This document shows, one piece after another, positions 24,238 through 32,622 of a stretch of DNA of 34,145 nt. Origin of the DNA: Acidimicrobiia bacterium (GTDB lineage Bacteria; Actinomycetota; Acidimicrobiia; UBA2766); contig JADZDR010000024.1 of NCBI GenBank assembly GCA_020850945.1, forward strand, positions 1 through 34,145, given 5' to 3'. The notes beneath the pieces are model-generated. The model made no database searches and was not told the origin of the DNA. It was given only the letters and a program-made list of their open reading frames with translations. Each line of letters starts with the position of its first letter. Position 1 is the first letter of the stretch. Position numbers and translations under genes: made by a program.

Positions 24238-25128
24238 GTGGGTGGGGAGGCGACCACTTCCGGGGAGCTGCCGACCTTGATTCCACGAGGGGGAATTCCG
24301 GCAGGTGTGTCTGCACCGACGACACCTGTGGAGACACTCGGCGACATGGCCGCGCGTGTGGCGACACTGGCGAGCGCTACGCGCCGCCTCGACCGCGACG
24401 GCTACATGCGCGTCCCCTCGTTCTGCGCTGCGGACACCCTCGCCTCCCTGAGCGAAGCCGCCGCGGCCCACGTCCGCGCATCCGACCCGACGCCGCCCCA
24501 GACACGCGAACGAGCGGGGACCACCACACGCGTGCGCCGGTCCGAGACCCTCTCGCTTCTCTTCGGGATCCACCGCCTCCCCGCATACCGATCCCTGCTC
24601 GAGAGCCCGGCCTTGGTGGACCTCACGCGCTGCCTCCTCGGCGACGACGTCGACTGCTTCCTCTCCGTGTTCCGGGAGAGGGCACCCGGCAACATCGGCG
24701 AGGGCTGGCACCAGGACGGCTTCTGGTACCCGTCGACGACGGGGAACACCCTCGTCGCGTGGCTCGCCCTCTCGGACGTCATCGCTGCCCGCGGCGCGCT
24801 CAAGGTCGTGCCCGGCTCGCACGCGTGGGGTCTTCTCCCCCACCAGCCGGACATCCGCGAGGGAAGCGGGCGAGGCTGGATGCACATCCCTCACCCCCAC
24901 GGTGACCCGGCACGGATCGAGCTCCGGGCCGGGGACCTCGTGCTCATGCAGGACGCGCTGGTCCACGCATCGGACCCGAACGCGTCGGCGTTGCCGGCCC
25001 GCGAGGCGCTCTTCTGCTTCGTGACAGCCGGCACCACCGTCGACTCCGAAGGCATCGATGCCGTAACCGACCGCATGCCCTGGCTGCGGGGAGGCAAGGC
25101 GAGACGCGGCCGGGCGCCACGACACTGA
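24238..25128 (+). CDS. PhyH-family Fe(II)/2-oxoglutarate dioxygenase
   Basis: A 296-residue protein of the phytanoyl-CoA dioxygenase family. The double-stranded beta-helix shows the facial triad GWHQDGFWYP (His158, Asp160) and LVHASDPN (His243). The 2-oxoglutarate-binding Arg255 is in PAREALFCF, and WLALSDVIAARGALKVVPGSH is the family hallmark. It would hydroxylate a small substrate using oxygen and 2-oxoglutarate. The PhnY phosphonate hydroxylases belong to this family, so a phosphonate substrate fits the PhnX-like and phosphatase-superfamily neighbours, but many other substrates are known. The GTG start has GGGGGA upstream. The first 30 residues are low complexity, and an internal ATG at 24346 is an alternative. 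Last gene of the run. Confidence 0.82.
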   Translation: MGGEATTSGELPTLIPRGGIPAGVSAPTTPVETLGDMAARVATLASATRRLDRDGYMRVPSFCAADTLASLSEAAAAHVRASDPTPPQTRERAGTTTRVRRSETLSLLFGIHRLPAYRSLLESPALVDLTRCLLGDDVDCFLSVFRERAPGNIGEGWHQDGFWYPSTTGNTLVAWLALSDVIAARGALKVVPGSHAWGLLPHQPDIREGSGRGWMHIPHPHGDPARIELRAGDLVLMQDALVHASDPNASALPAREALFCFVTAGTTVDSEGIDAVTDRMPWLRGGKARRGRAPRH

Positions 25129-25138
25129 GTCCAGACAG

Positions 25139-25152
25139 GCCCGGGGTCGGGC
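25139..25152. terminator. weak bidirectional hairpin
   Basis: GCCCG-GGGT-CGGGC lies in the 44-nt gap between the converging dioxygenase and ABC permease genes. The stem is only 5 bp and has no T tract. Confidence 0.3.
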
Positions 25153-25172
25153 TCGGCCGCCGGGGAACCTTC

Positions 25173-26264
25173 TCAGGCAGCCAGGCGACGCAGGTGCAGC
25201 GTGCCCCGCAACTGCAGAGCCCCGAGTGTGACGAGGGTGAGGGCCATCACCCAGAGGACCCCGATGTCGGCGAGGACGTCGACCCAGGAGGCGTCGTAGA
25301 ACTCGAGAGCCGTGTAGGCGTCCATCGCCCACGCGGCGGGCGACACGTGACCGAGCACAGCGAGCGGAGCGGGCACGATCCTGAGGGGCCAGAAGGTCCC
25401 GCCCAGCATGCCGAGGATCACGGCGAGGAGGGGTCCGAGCGTGTAGGCCTGTCGCGTGCCCCGGAACAGGGTCCCGAACGCGACGCTCAGGCCCATCGCG
25501 ACGCCGGCGAGGGCAACGGTGACGAGAGTGACGCCGAGCAGGTCCCCCCACTCGATCGAGAAGGCGAGGCTCGTCACCACGATCAGGAAGACGGCCTGCG
25601 CGAACGCGGCCTGCCACGAGCCGGCACCCACCTGGCCGAGGACGTCGCGGACGGCGGAAGGTGTTGCGAGGATGCGCGCGAGGAAGCCGCGCTCGCGCAA
25701 CTCGACGAGAGTCGACGACAGGACGAGGCCTGTCACGATCGCGAATTGCACGGTCATCGCGGGAGCGGCGTAGCCGAGACCGACCTGGAGGCTGCTGAGC
25801 TGCGATCCTACGGCGACGACCGTGGGAAGCTCTGCCGCCGTCACAGGCGCACGGTCTGCGGCGAGACCGGCGTCGACGAGGGTGAGAGCGGGCACGGCGG
25901 ACTCCCCCTCACCCGCGTACACCTTCACGTCGTCCCCCGGCCTCCAGACGTCCGGGAAGACGATCCCGACCGCCACCCTCCCGCGGAGGACCGCCCCCCG
26001 CAGGCTCGTATCGTCGTCGTAGCGACGCACGCGCAGGTCGGGGTCGGCCTCGATGGTGGCGATGGCTCTCTCGGTGTCCGCCGTGCCGGTGGAGTCGAGC
26101 ACCCCGATCACGAATGTCGGATCGCCGTATCCGCCGAGTGCCACGCCGACGACCCCGATGAAGACCAAGGGCAGCAGGAAGTGGACGGCGACCACGAACC
26201 GGTTGCGCCGCAGCCTCGCCGCACCGACCACCCCGAAAGCCGCCCATACATGCCGGGCGGTCAC
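25173..26264 (-). CDS. ABC-2 type exporter permease (second subunit)
   Basis: A 363-residue ABC-2 family membrane subunit. One transmembrane helix near residue 30 (FVVAVHFLLPLVFIGVVGV) is followed by an extracytoplasmic domain of about 130 residues. Five further helices follow in the C-terminal half, including TVQFAIVTGLVLSSTLVELRERGFLARILATP, where ERG is the coupling region. That is the layout of half-transporters in drug or lipid exporters. The GTG start overlaps the stop of the first permease (GTGA). It should pair with that permease and the ATPase upstream. The substrate is unknown. Confidence 0.85.
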   Translation of the reverse strand: MTARHVWAAFGVVGAARLRRNRFVVAVHFLLPLVFIGVVGVALGGYGDPTFVIGVLDSTGTADTERAIATIEADPDLRVRRYDDDTSLRGAVLRGRVAVGIVFPDVWRPGDDVKVYAGEGESAVPALTLVDAGLAADRAPVTAAELPTVVAVGSQLSSLQVGLGYAAPAMTVQFAIVTGLVLSSTLVELRERGFLARILATPSAVRDVLGQVGAGSWQAAFAQAVFLIVVTSLAFSIEWGDLLGVTLVTVALAGVAMGLSVAFGTLFRGTRQAYTLGPLLAVILGMLGGTFWPLRIVPAPLAVLGHVSPAAWAMDAYTALEFYDASWVDVLADIGVLWVMALTLVTLGALQLRGTLHLRRLAA

Positions 26265-27319
26265 TTGGCCGCTCCGTCACCGATCTCGAATGCCCGCCGG
26301 GCGGAGACGACCCCGAGCAGGATCCCCACGCACGCGACTGCCGACATGACGGCGAGCGGTTCGGCGATCGTCCCGAACGTGGATGCCTTACCGAGGGCCG
26401 CGAGGTTCGTGAACCCGAACAGGGCCTGTCCGTTCGGCGTGAATCGGGCGATGCGGTCGAAGACGTCGGGCAGCCCCTCCGGGGGGAAGAACTGCCCTCC
26501 GAGCACGGCGAGAAGGAACATCGATACCATCCCGATCAGCGCCCTGCGTTCGGGCCGGACGGGGACCGTCACGAGGATCGACGCCACCCCGAGGGCCGCC
26601 CCCACAGTTGCCAGGGCGAGGACGGCGACGAGAAGAGGTTGGCCCCAGTTCACGCCGAAGACGAGTCCACTCACCGCTATGAGCACTCCCACCTGGACGA
26701 GCCCGAGGGCGAACATGGCACCGTACTTGCCGGCGAGGATCTCATGGGGCCGCGACGGTGTCGCGGCGAGACGTGCCAGCATCCGACCCTCCTTCTCCTC
26801 TTGGAAGGAACGCACTGCACCCCAGATGAGGAACGTCAGGAACAGGATCGTCATCGAGATCGCGAAGTAGTCAAGAGGACGGATCTTCCCACCCGCGGAA
26901 ACGAGCTGCACGTGCGAACCGGCGCGAGCAGCGTCTTCCGCCGAGAGGTAGGCGATCGCGCGTGCGACACGGGCGGGAACGGGCCGATAGCCGTTCACGA
27001 TGACCGCCGGTGCCGGCCCCCCGACCACGACAGCCGCATCGACATGACCGGACTCGACCGCGGCACTCGCGGCTGCCCTGTCATTGAACGGGATCAGCTC
27101 GACAGGATCCTCGGCGTATCCGGGCACCACGACCCTCGCTGACAGCGTGTCGCCGGTGGCGGTGATTCCCAGCCTCATCGCGAAGGATTCCTCGCGGGAG
27201 AACGCTGCCGCGATGAGGACGGTGAGGACGACGGGCAGGACCAAGCCGACGAGCACGGCCGTCCTGTCTCGGAGGCGTTGCCGCAGGTCTTTTCGGAAGA
27301 CAGCCGACGCGTGCCTCAA
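26261..27319 (-). CDS. ABC-2 type exporter permease (first subunit)
   Basis: A 352-residue ABC-2 permease of the same layout as its neighbour. An N-terminal helix (AVLVGLVLPVVLTVLIAAAF) precedes an outside domain and five C-terminal helices. The cytoplasmic elbow EEKEGRMLARLAATPSRPHEILAGK is the typical ABC-2 coupling stretch. The start is TTG at 27319, overlapping the ATPase stop (TTGA). The two permeases are diverged paralogues and probably form a heterodimer. The last residues overlap the next gene by 4 nt. Confidence 0.85.
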   Translation of the reverse strand: MRHASAVFRKDLRQRLRDRTAVLVGLVLPVVLTVLIAAAFSREESFAMRLGITATGDTLSARVVVPGYAEDPVELIPFNDRAAASAAVESGHVDAAVVVGGPAPAVIVNGYRPVPARVARAIAYLSAEDAARAGSHVQLVSAGGKIRPLDYFAISMTILFLTFLIWGAVRSFQEEKEGRMLARLAATPSRPHEILAGKYGAMFALGLVQVGVLIAVSGLVFGVNWGQPLLVAVLALATVGAALGVASILVTVPVRPERRALIGMVSMFLLAVLGGQFFPPEGLPDVFDRIARFTPNGQALFGFTNLAALGKASTFGTIAEPLAVMSAVACVGILLGVVSARRAFEIGDGAAK

Positions 27320-28257
27320 TCCCGCAGCGCCTTTCCCGTGAGCTCGAGGAACACGTCCTCGAGACTCGGTGTGTCGAGATCGATCGAGCTCGGGGTGATC
27401 CCGGCATCCAGCAACTCCGCCACCACGGCGGCGATGTGCGGATCAGAGCCCTTCGAGCGCACACACACGGCACCGTCCCCGGTAGTCACCCCGCGCAGAC
27501 CCTTGATGCCGGCAAGCACCTTGACGGCCTTCTCGTGCTCGGCCGGATCGGTGACACGGATGCGCAGCGAGGTTCCTCCCGCGAGCCTGGCAATCAGCTC
27601 GGCAGGCGCGCCCTCCTCGATGACACGGCCTGCGTCGATGATCCCGACCCGGTCGCAGAGCCGTTCGGCCTCCTCCATGTAGTGGGTCGTGTACAGGACC
27701 GCGACGCCTCCGTCCCGCCGTGCCTCGACGAGCTCGAATATCGCGTTGCGGCTCTGCGGGTCCACACCCACGCAGGGCTCGTCGAGGACGAGCAGCGCCG
27801 GATCGTGCATGAGGGCGACGGCGATGTTGAGCCTGCGCTGCATCCCCCCCGAGTACGTGTCGACGCGGTCGTCGGCGCGGTCGTGCAGGCCGACGTCGGC
27901 CAGGGCCCGGTCGACGGCTGCGCGAAGGCGCTTGCGGGGGACATCGTGCATTCGCCCCCAGAACTCGAGGTTCTCCCGCCCGGAGATGTCGTGATAGAGC
28001 GTGAGCCACTGCGTGACGAGGCCCAGTCTCGCCCGTGCCGCGGGACCCGAACGGATGTCGAGCCCGTCGACGTGCACGGTTCCGGAGTCGGGGCGCAGCA
28101 CCCCCGCGATCATCGAGATGGTCGTCGTCTTGCCCGCCCCGTTCGGTCCCAGCAAGCCGACGACCTCACCCGCCTCCACGGCGATGTCGACCTCGTCGAC
28201 GGCGCGCCGCGCGCCGAATGCCTTGACCAATCCCCGGGCTTCGAGCACCGCACCCAT
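27316..28257 (-). CDS. ABC exporter ATP-binding subunit
   Basis: A 313-residue ATPase of the DrrA/NodI-like exporter group. Walker A is GPNGAGKTT (residues 37-45), the Q-loop is in VTQWLTLY, the signature is YSGGMQ (135-140), Walker B is LLVLDEP (155-161) and the H-loop is TTHYMEEAE. The C-terminal domain of about 90 residues ends SLEDVFLELTGKALRD, the usual DrrA tail. Of two in-frame ATGs, the one at 28257 is better placed after GGAGG than the one at 28263. It is the first gene of a tightly overlapping ATPase-permease-permease operon that exports an unknown drug, lipid or metabolite. Confidence 0.93.
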   Translation of the reverse strand: MGAVLEARGLVKAFGARRAVDEVDIAVEAGEVVGLLGPNGAGKTTTISMIAGVLRPDSGTVHVDGLDIRSGPAARARLGLVTQWLTLYHDISGRENLEFWGRMHDVPRKRLRAAVDRALADVGLHDRADDRVDTYSGGMQRRLNIAVALMHDPALLVLDEPCVGVDPQSRNAIFELVEARRDGGVAVLYTTHYMEEAERLCDRVGIIDAGRVIEEGAPAELIARLAGGTSLRIRVTDPAEHEKAVKVLAGIKGLRGVTTGDGAVCVRSKGSDPHIAAVVAELLDAGITPSSIDLDTPSLEDVFLELTGKALRD

Positions 28258-28371
28258 CGACATCCTCCGTCGCCGACGCAAAGCCTGCCCGCCCGCGACC
28301 GGGTGTGCAAGGCAGCACGGGAGATGTCCCCCGCACCCGAACATCCACGTGGCGCAGGGGAGAGTGACGGC

Positions 28372-28377
28372 TACGCT
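28372..28377 (+). promoter_or_regulatory. -10 box of the GH13 gene, leaderless start
   Basis: TACGCT lies 8 nt before the ATG at 28386, within the same CTACGCTCGGG 11-mer seen at the HAD gene. There is no ribosome-binding site between box and start. Confidence 0.5.
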
Positions 28378-28385
28378 CGGGCGCC

Positions 28386-29984
28386 ATGACAGCACCGTGG
28401 TGGAAGACCGCAGTCCTCTATCAGATCTATCCGAGGTCCTTCGCCGACTCCGACGGGGACGGAATCGGGGACCTGCCCGGTCTCACGGCGAAACTCCCCT
28501 ACCTCGGACGCGGCGGGCTCGGTGTCGATGCCGTCTGGCTCTCCCCCATCTACCGGTCGACGAACTTCGACTTCGGCTACGACGTGAGCGACTTCTGCGA
28601 CGTCGACCCCACGCTCGGGACGCTCGCCGACACCGATGCGCTCCTGGCCGAGGCACACAGCCACGGCATGCGTGTCGTGCTCGACTTCGTCCCGAACCAC
28701 ACCTCGACCGAGCACGCCTGGTTCCGGGAATCCCGGTCACGTCCCGACAGCCCGAAACGGGACTGGTACTTCTGGCGTGACCCCCGCCCGGACGGATCTC
28801 CCCCGAACAACTGGGGGTCGAGCTTCGGCGGCCCCGCATGGCGCTCGGATCCGGAGAACACGCAGATGTACCTGGCGTCGTTCACCCCCGAACAGGCCGA
28901 CGTGAACTGGCGCGACCCGGGATTGCGGGAGGCGATGCTGGACTCGATGTCGTTCTGGCTCGATCGCGGTGTGTGGGGGTTCCGCCTCGACGTGGCCGAC
29001 CGCCTCGCGAAGGATCCGGAGCTCGACGACAACCCGCTCGCCCCCGGCCGGGAGGCGCTCACCGACGTCATGCCGTGGCTCGCGCAGGAGCACGTGGGCG
29101 ACCAGAACCATCCCGACCTGCCCCGCGTCCTCCGCGCGATCCGCGTGATGGCCGAGAGCCACTGCTCCGAACCGCTCCTTCTCGGCGAGATGTTCCCCGA
29201 CTCGGACGCCGACGTCGCCCTCTACTACGGCACGCGCGACGAACCCGCCCTCCACCTCTCCTTCAACTTCAACAGGTCGCTCTGCGACATCCCGTGGGAC
29301 GCAAGGGCGTTCCGCAACATCGTGGTGCGGATCGAGGACGTGCTGCCCGACTTCGCGTGGCCGTGCTGGGTCATGTCGAACCACGACAGGTCGCGTCACG
29401 CGACCCGTTTCGACAAGGAGGGAACGGCCCCCGCTCGGCCGAAGGCGGCAGCCACGATCCTCCTCACGCTGCGCGGCACTCCGGTCCTCTACTACGGCGA
29501 GGAGATCGGCATGCGAGACGTCGACATCCCCGCGGACAGGCAGCTCGACCCCGTCGGCAAGGCCTTTCCCGGCTTCGGACGCGATCCGGAACGGACTCCG
29601 ATGCGCTGGTCGCCCGAGCCCGGCGTCGGCTTCACGACGGGAACTCCCTGGCTGCCCGACGGCGGCCTCGTCCCGGGCCTGGACGTACAGACCCAGGCGG
29701 ACGATCCGGAGTCCACCCTGAACCACTACCGCCGCCTCATCCGGATCCGCAAGGAGCGGCCCTCGCTCCAGACCGGCACTTTCGAGGCAGTCGACGGGGA
29801 CGACGGCGTGTTCGCCTACGTCCGCTCCCTCGGAAGTGAGTCGACGGCGATTGCCGTGAACATGGGCCCGGAACCGGCGCCGCCTCCCGCCCGCTTCGGC
29901 CGGGCAGACGTGCTCCTCGCCTCGCCCGGTGCCGCCTGCGACGTCCCCCTCGCCCCCGATGCCTACGTGATCGCCGACCTCTGA
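28386..29984 (+). CDS. GH13 alpha-glucosidase (oligo-1,6-glucosidase type)
   Basis: A 532-residue alpha-amylase-family enzyme that releases glucose from short alpha-glucosides. YQIYPRSFADSDGDGIGDL is the opening of the barrel and DFVPNHTS is region I. Nucleophile Asp202 is in GFRLDVADRL, acid/base Glu268 in LLGEMF, and transition-state stabiliser Asp334 in SNHDRSRHATRF. Region V and the C-terminal beta-domain are present and the length is normal. The lack of a signal peptide indicates a cytoplasmic role on imported maltose, isomaltose, trehalose or sucrose; specificity cannot be fixed from motifs alone. It is transcribed away from the ABC exporter. Confidence 0.93.
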   Translation: MTAPWWKTAVLYQIYPRSFADSDGDGIGDLPGLTAKLPYLGRGGLGVDAVWLSPIYRSTNFDFGYDVSDFCDVDPTLGTLADTDALLAEAHSHGMRVVLDFVPNHTSTEHAWFRESRSRPDSPKRDWYFWRDPRPDGSPPNNWGSSFGGPAWRSDPENTQMYLASFTPEQADVNWRDPGLREAMLDSMSFWLDRGVWGFRLDVADRLAKDPELDDNPLAPGREALTDVMPWLAQEHVGDQNHPDLPRVLRAIRVMAESHCSEPLLLGEMFPDSDADVALYYGTRDEPALHLSFNFNRSLCDIPWDARAFRNIVVRIEDVLPDFAWPCWVMSNHDRSRHATRFDKEGTAPARPKAAATILLTLRGTPVLYYGEEIGMRDVDIPADRQLDPVGKAFPGFGRDPERTPMRWSPEPGVGFTTGTPWLPDGGLVPGLDVQTQADDPESTLNHYRRLIRIRKERPSLQTGTFEAVDGDDGVFAYVRSLGSESTAIAVNMGPEPAPPPARFGRADVLLASPGAACDVPLAPDAYVIADL

Positions 29985-30010
29985 CTCCGGCCCATTCCCG
30001 GGCGGCCGGC

Positions 30011-31945
30011 TCAGTCTCCGAGCTCGGGCCTGTTCCGGAAATGGTCGAGGGCCTCGGGATTCGCGAGGGCGTCCGTGTTGAGGACCTCGCGACCGTGGAT
30101 CACGTCCCGCACGGTGAGCTCGGTGATCTTGCCGCTCTTGGTACGCGGGATGTCGGGCACGGCGAGCACGCGGGCCGGAACGTGCCGTGGCGTCGTCTCC
30201 TCCCGGATCCGAGCCTTGATCCGGGCGACGAGGGCGTCGTCCAACTCGATTCCCGGCGCGAGGCGCACGAAGAGCACGACGCGCGTGTCGGAACCCCACT
30301 CCTGGCCCACGACGATCGCCTCGAGCACCTCGTCGAACTGCTCGACCACGCGGTAGATCTCGGCCGTGCCTATGCGCACGCCACCCGGATTGAGGGTGGC
30401 GTCGGATCGGCCGTGGACCACGTAGCCGCCGTGCGCTGTCGCCGAGACGAAATCCCCGTGATTCCACACGCCCGGGAAGCGCTCGAAGTAGGCGCGCCGG
30501 TACCTCGAACCGTTGCCGTCGCCCCAGAAGCGCAGCGGCATCGACGGGAAGGGCCGCGTGCAGACGATCTCACCCTTCGTGCCGGTCGGTGCCTCACTTC
30601 CGTCCGCCTCGAACACACGGATGTCCATGCCGAGTGCCGCGCACTGGATCTCCCCCCGCCAGACAGGCGCCGTCGGGTTGCCGCCCACGAGAGTCCCGCA
30701 CAGGTCGGTGCCACCCGAGATCGAGGCGAGATGCACATCCGCCTTCACACTCCCGTAGACGTAGTCGAAGCCCTCCGGCGCGAGTGGCGAGCCCGTCGAG
30801 AAGAGCGTGCGCACGCTCCCGAGGTCGTGCGTGCGGGCCGGTTCGAGGCCGGCCTTGGCGATGGCGTCGATCCACTTCGCGCTCGTCCCGAAGTGCGTCA
30901 CACCCACCTCGTCGGCGAGATCGAAGAGCACGTGCGGATCCGGGTGGAAGGGGGAGCCGTCGTACAGAACGATCGTCGCGCCGGATGCGAGGGCGGATGT
31001 GAGCCAGTTCCACATCATCCATCCCGTCGTCGTGAAGTAGAACAGCCTGTCACCCGGCCGGATGTCGCCGTGGAGGCCGTGCTCCTTGAGGTGTTGGAGG
31101 AGGATGCCGCCCGCCCGGTGCACGATGCACTTGGGGATGCCGGTCGTGCCCGACGAGTAGAGGATCACGAGGGGATGGTCGAACGGGAGAGGTTCGAACT
31201 CGAGGTCGTCGTCTCCGTTGGCGATGAAGTCGTCCCAGAGGACTCCGTTGCGGAGGCGGCTCACGTCCGGTCTCGGATCTACATGGGGAACGACGACGGT
31301 ACGCTCGACAGCGGGGATCCGCGCCTCGATCTCGCCGAGACGGCCGAGGCAGTCGTGCTCCTTCCCTCCGTACAGGTACGCGTCGACCCCGAAGAGGACG
31401 CGGGGTTCGATCTGGCCGAAGCGATCGACGACACCGCTCGTCCCGAAGTCCGGGGACGTGGAGGAGAAGGTGGCGCCGACGGCAGCGGCGGCGAGGAGGA
31501 CGGCGACCGCCTCGGGTGAGTTCGGCATCCAGGCAGCGACGCGGTCTCCCGGCCCGATCCCGGCGGATACGAGGGCCCCGCGCAGGGCGGCGACGCGTCC
31601 GCGCAGCTCAGCCCAGCTCCACGTGCGCCTCAGTCCGTCCTCGCGTGCGAACACGACGGCCGCGCTTTCGTCCTCACGGCGCAGGAGGTTCTCGGCGAAG
31701 TTGAGGCGGGCGTCGGGGAAGAACCGGGCGCGCATCATGTCGGGAGCGGGCTCGTACACCGTCGCGCCGGGGTCGCCGCGCACCCCGCAGAAGCGCCAGA
31801 CCTCCTCCCAGAAGCCGTCCGGATCCTCGACCGAGAGGGCGTGCAGGCCGGCGTAGTCGGACGGGTCGCGGCCGAGCCCGCGCGCGAAGGCGGTGAGGCG
31901 GGCGGTCTCGACGCGGGTGGCGTCCGGGGTCCAAAGCGGCGGCAC
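30011..31945 (-). CDS. aacS: acetoacetyl-CoA synthetase
   Basis: A 644-residue adenylate-forming ligase that activates acetoacetate with ATP and CoA. The N-terminus PLWTPDATRVETARLTAF and RLNFAENLLRR are typical of acetoacetate-CoA ligases. The P-loop-like A3 motif is LYSSGTTGIPKCIVH, then TTGWMMWNWL, ISGGTDLCG and the A8 hinge region. The C-terminal catalytic lysine lies in PRTKSGKITELTVRD. Length matches AacS rather than acetyl-CoA synthetase. The GTG start is 6 nt after the yqgE stop, so the two are probably co-transcribed. The role is likely use of ketone bodies or polyhydroxybutyrate-derived acetoacetate. Confidence 0.9.
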   Translation of the reverse strand: MPPLWTPDATRVETARLTAFARGLGRDPSDYAGLHALSVEDPDGFWEEVWRFCGVRGDPGATVYEPAPDMMRARFFPDARLNFAENLLRREDESAAVVFAREDGLRRTWSWAELRGRVAALRGALVSAGIGPGDRVAAWMPNSPEAVAVLLAAAAVGATFSSTSPDFGTSGVVDRFGQIEPRVLFGVDAYLYGGKEHDCLGRLGEIEARIPAVERTVVVPHVDPRPDVSRLRNGVLWDDFIANGDDDLEFEPLPFDHPLVILYSSGTTGIPKCIVHRAGGILLQHLKEHGLHGDIRPGDRLFYFTTTGWMMWNWLTSALASGATIVLYDGSPFHPDPHVLFDLADEVGVTHFGTSAKWIDAIAKAGLEPARTHDLGSVRTLFSTGSPLAPEGFDYVYGSVKADVHLASISGGTDLCGTLVGGNPTAPVWRGEIQCAALGMDIRVFEADGSEAPTGTKGEIVCTRPFPSMPLRFWGDGNGSRYRRAYFERFPGVWNHGDFVSATAHGGYVVHGRSDATLNPGGVRIGTAEIYRVVEQFDEVLEAIVVGQEWGSDTRVVLFVRLAPGIELDDALVARIKARIREETTPRHVPARVLAVPDIPRTKSGKITELTVRDVIHGREVLNTDALANPEALDHFRNRPELGD

Positions 31946-31951
31946 GGGGGC

Positions 31952-32515
31952 TCAGTTCATCGACGGGTCGGGCGGATACGAGGCGACGAACCGGAGCGCG
32001 CCCCGCTGACGGGCGAGCACGTCGCTCCAGAGACGGCTCGGGTCGCGACTGAACGCGTCCTGGGCGAGGGCGTCGAGAACGTACCACCCGCCCACCTCGA
32101 GCTCCCCCTCGAGCTGACCCTCTGCCCATCCCGAGTAGCCCGCGAAGACACGAAGGTCATCACAGGTGTGAGCGACGTCGTCGACGTCGCCGTCGAGGTC
32201 CACCGTTCCGATACCGAGCTCGCGCAGCACCGGGTCCCACTGTGGCGTGTCCGCACCCCCGTCCGGGGGGCAGCGCGCCAGGCATATCGCCGTGGTCTGC
32301 TGGACGGGGCCACCCACGAAGACGATTCCGGGCTCCGTCGCGATCGCCTTCCAGTTCGGGAGAACTTCGGCCAGAGGCGTGTCCGACGGCCGGTTCAGGA
32401 CCAGCCCGAGCGCGCCCTCGTCGTTGTGCTCGAGCATGAGCACGACCGTGCGATGGAAGTTCGGATCGCGCAGATCCGGGGTCGCAACGAGGAGTCTGCC
32501 TTTGAGGGAGTCCAC
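31952..32515 (-). CDS. YqgE/AlgH (UPF0301) family protein
   Basis: A 187-residue protein of the UPF0301 family, whose role is not established. Family landmarks are LKGRLLVATPDLRDPNFHRTVVLML near the start, then GALGLVLNRPS, FVGGPVQ, and RVFAGYSGWAEGQLEGELEVGGWYV in the middle. The chosen GTG at 32515 gives the normal family length and lies 8 nt after an AGAATT box. A longer frame to 32566 would add residues without family similarity. It heads a two-gene unit with acetoacetyl-CoA synthetase and is divergent from the oxygenase gene. Confidence 0.88.
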   Translation of the reverse strand: MDSLKGRLLVATPDLRDPNFHRTVVLMLEHNDEGALGLVLNRPSDTPLAEVLPNWKAIATEPGIVFVGGPVQQTTAICLARCPPDGGADTPQWDPVLRELGIGTVDLDGDVDDVAHTCDDLRVFAGYSGWAEGQLEGELEVGGWYVLDALAQDAFSRDPSRLWSDVLARQRGALRFVASYPPDPSMN

Positions 32516-32523
32516 AACTGCGC

Positions 32524-32529
32524 AATTCT
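32524..32529 (-). promoter_or_regulatory. -10-like box of the yqgE gene
   Basis: AGAATT on the minus strand is followed by 8 nt and the GTG at 32515, with no ribosome-binding site. The spacing matches the other leaderless genes here. Confidence 0.35.
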
Positions 32530-32579
32530 GGCAGGTCGCGGTCTTCCCCACACCCTTCCACGGCACCCACGAGCAAACC

Positions 32580-32585
32580 TAGCCT
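32580..32585 (+). promoter_or_regulatory. -10-like box of the oxygenase gene
   Basis: TAGCCT fits TANNNT, 37 nt before the GTG at 32623, which has its own GAGGAG ribosome-binding site. Confidence 0.3.
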
Positions 32586-32622
32586 TGCCTCCCGGACCGG
32601 CCGGCCGACCCGAGGAGGAGAT

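Noticed and set aside
29985-30010. Hairpin between the GH13 and acetoacetyl-CoA synthetase genes
   Set aside because: GCCC/GGGC arms of four bases are too short to call a terminator.
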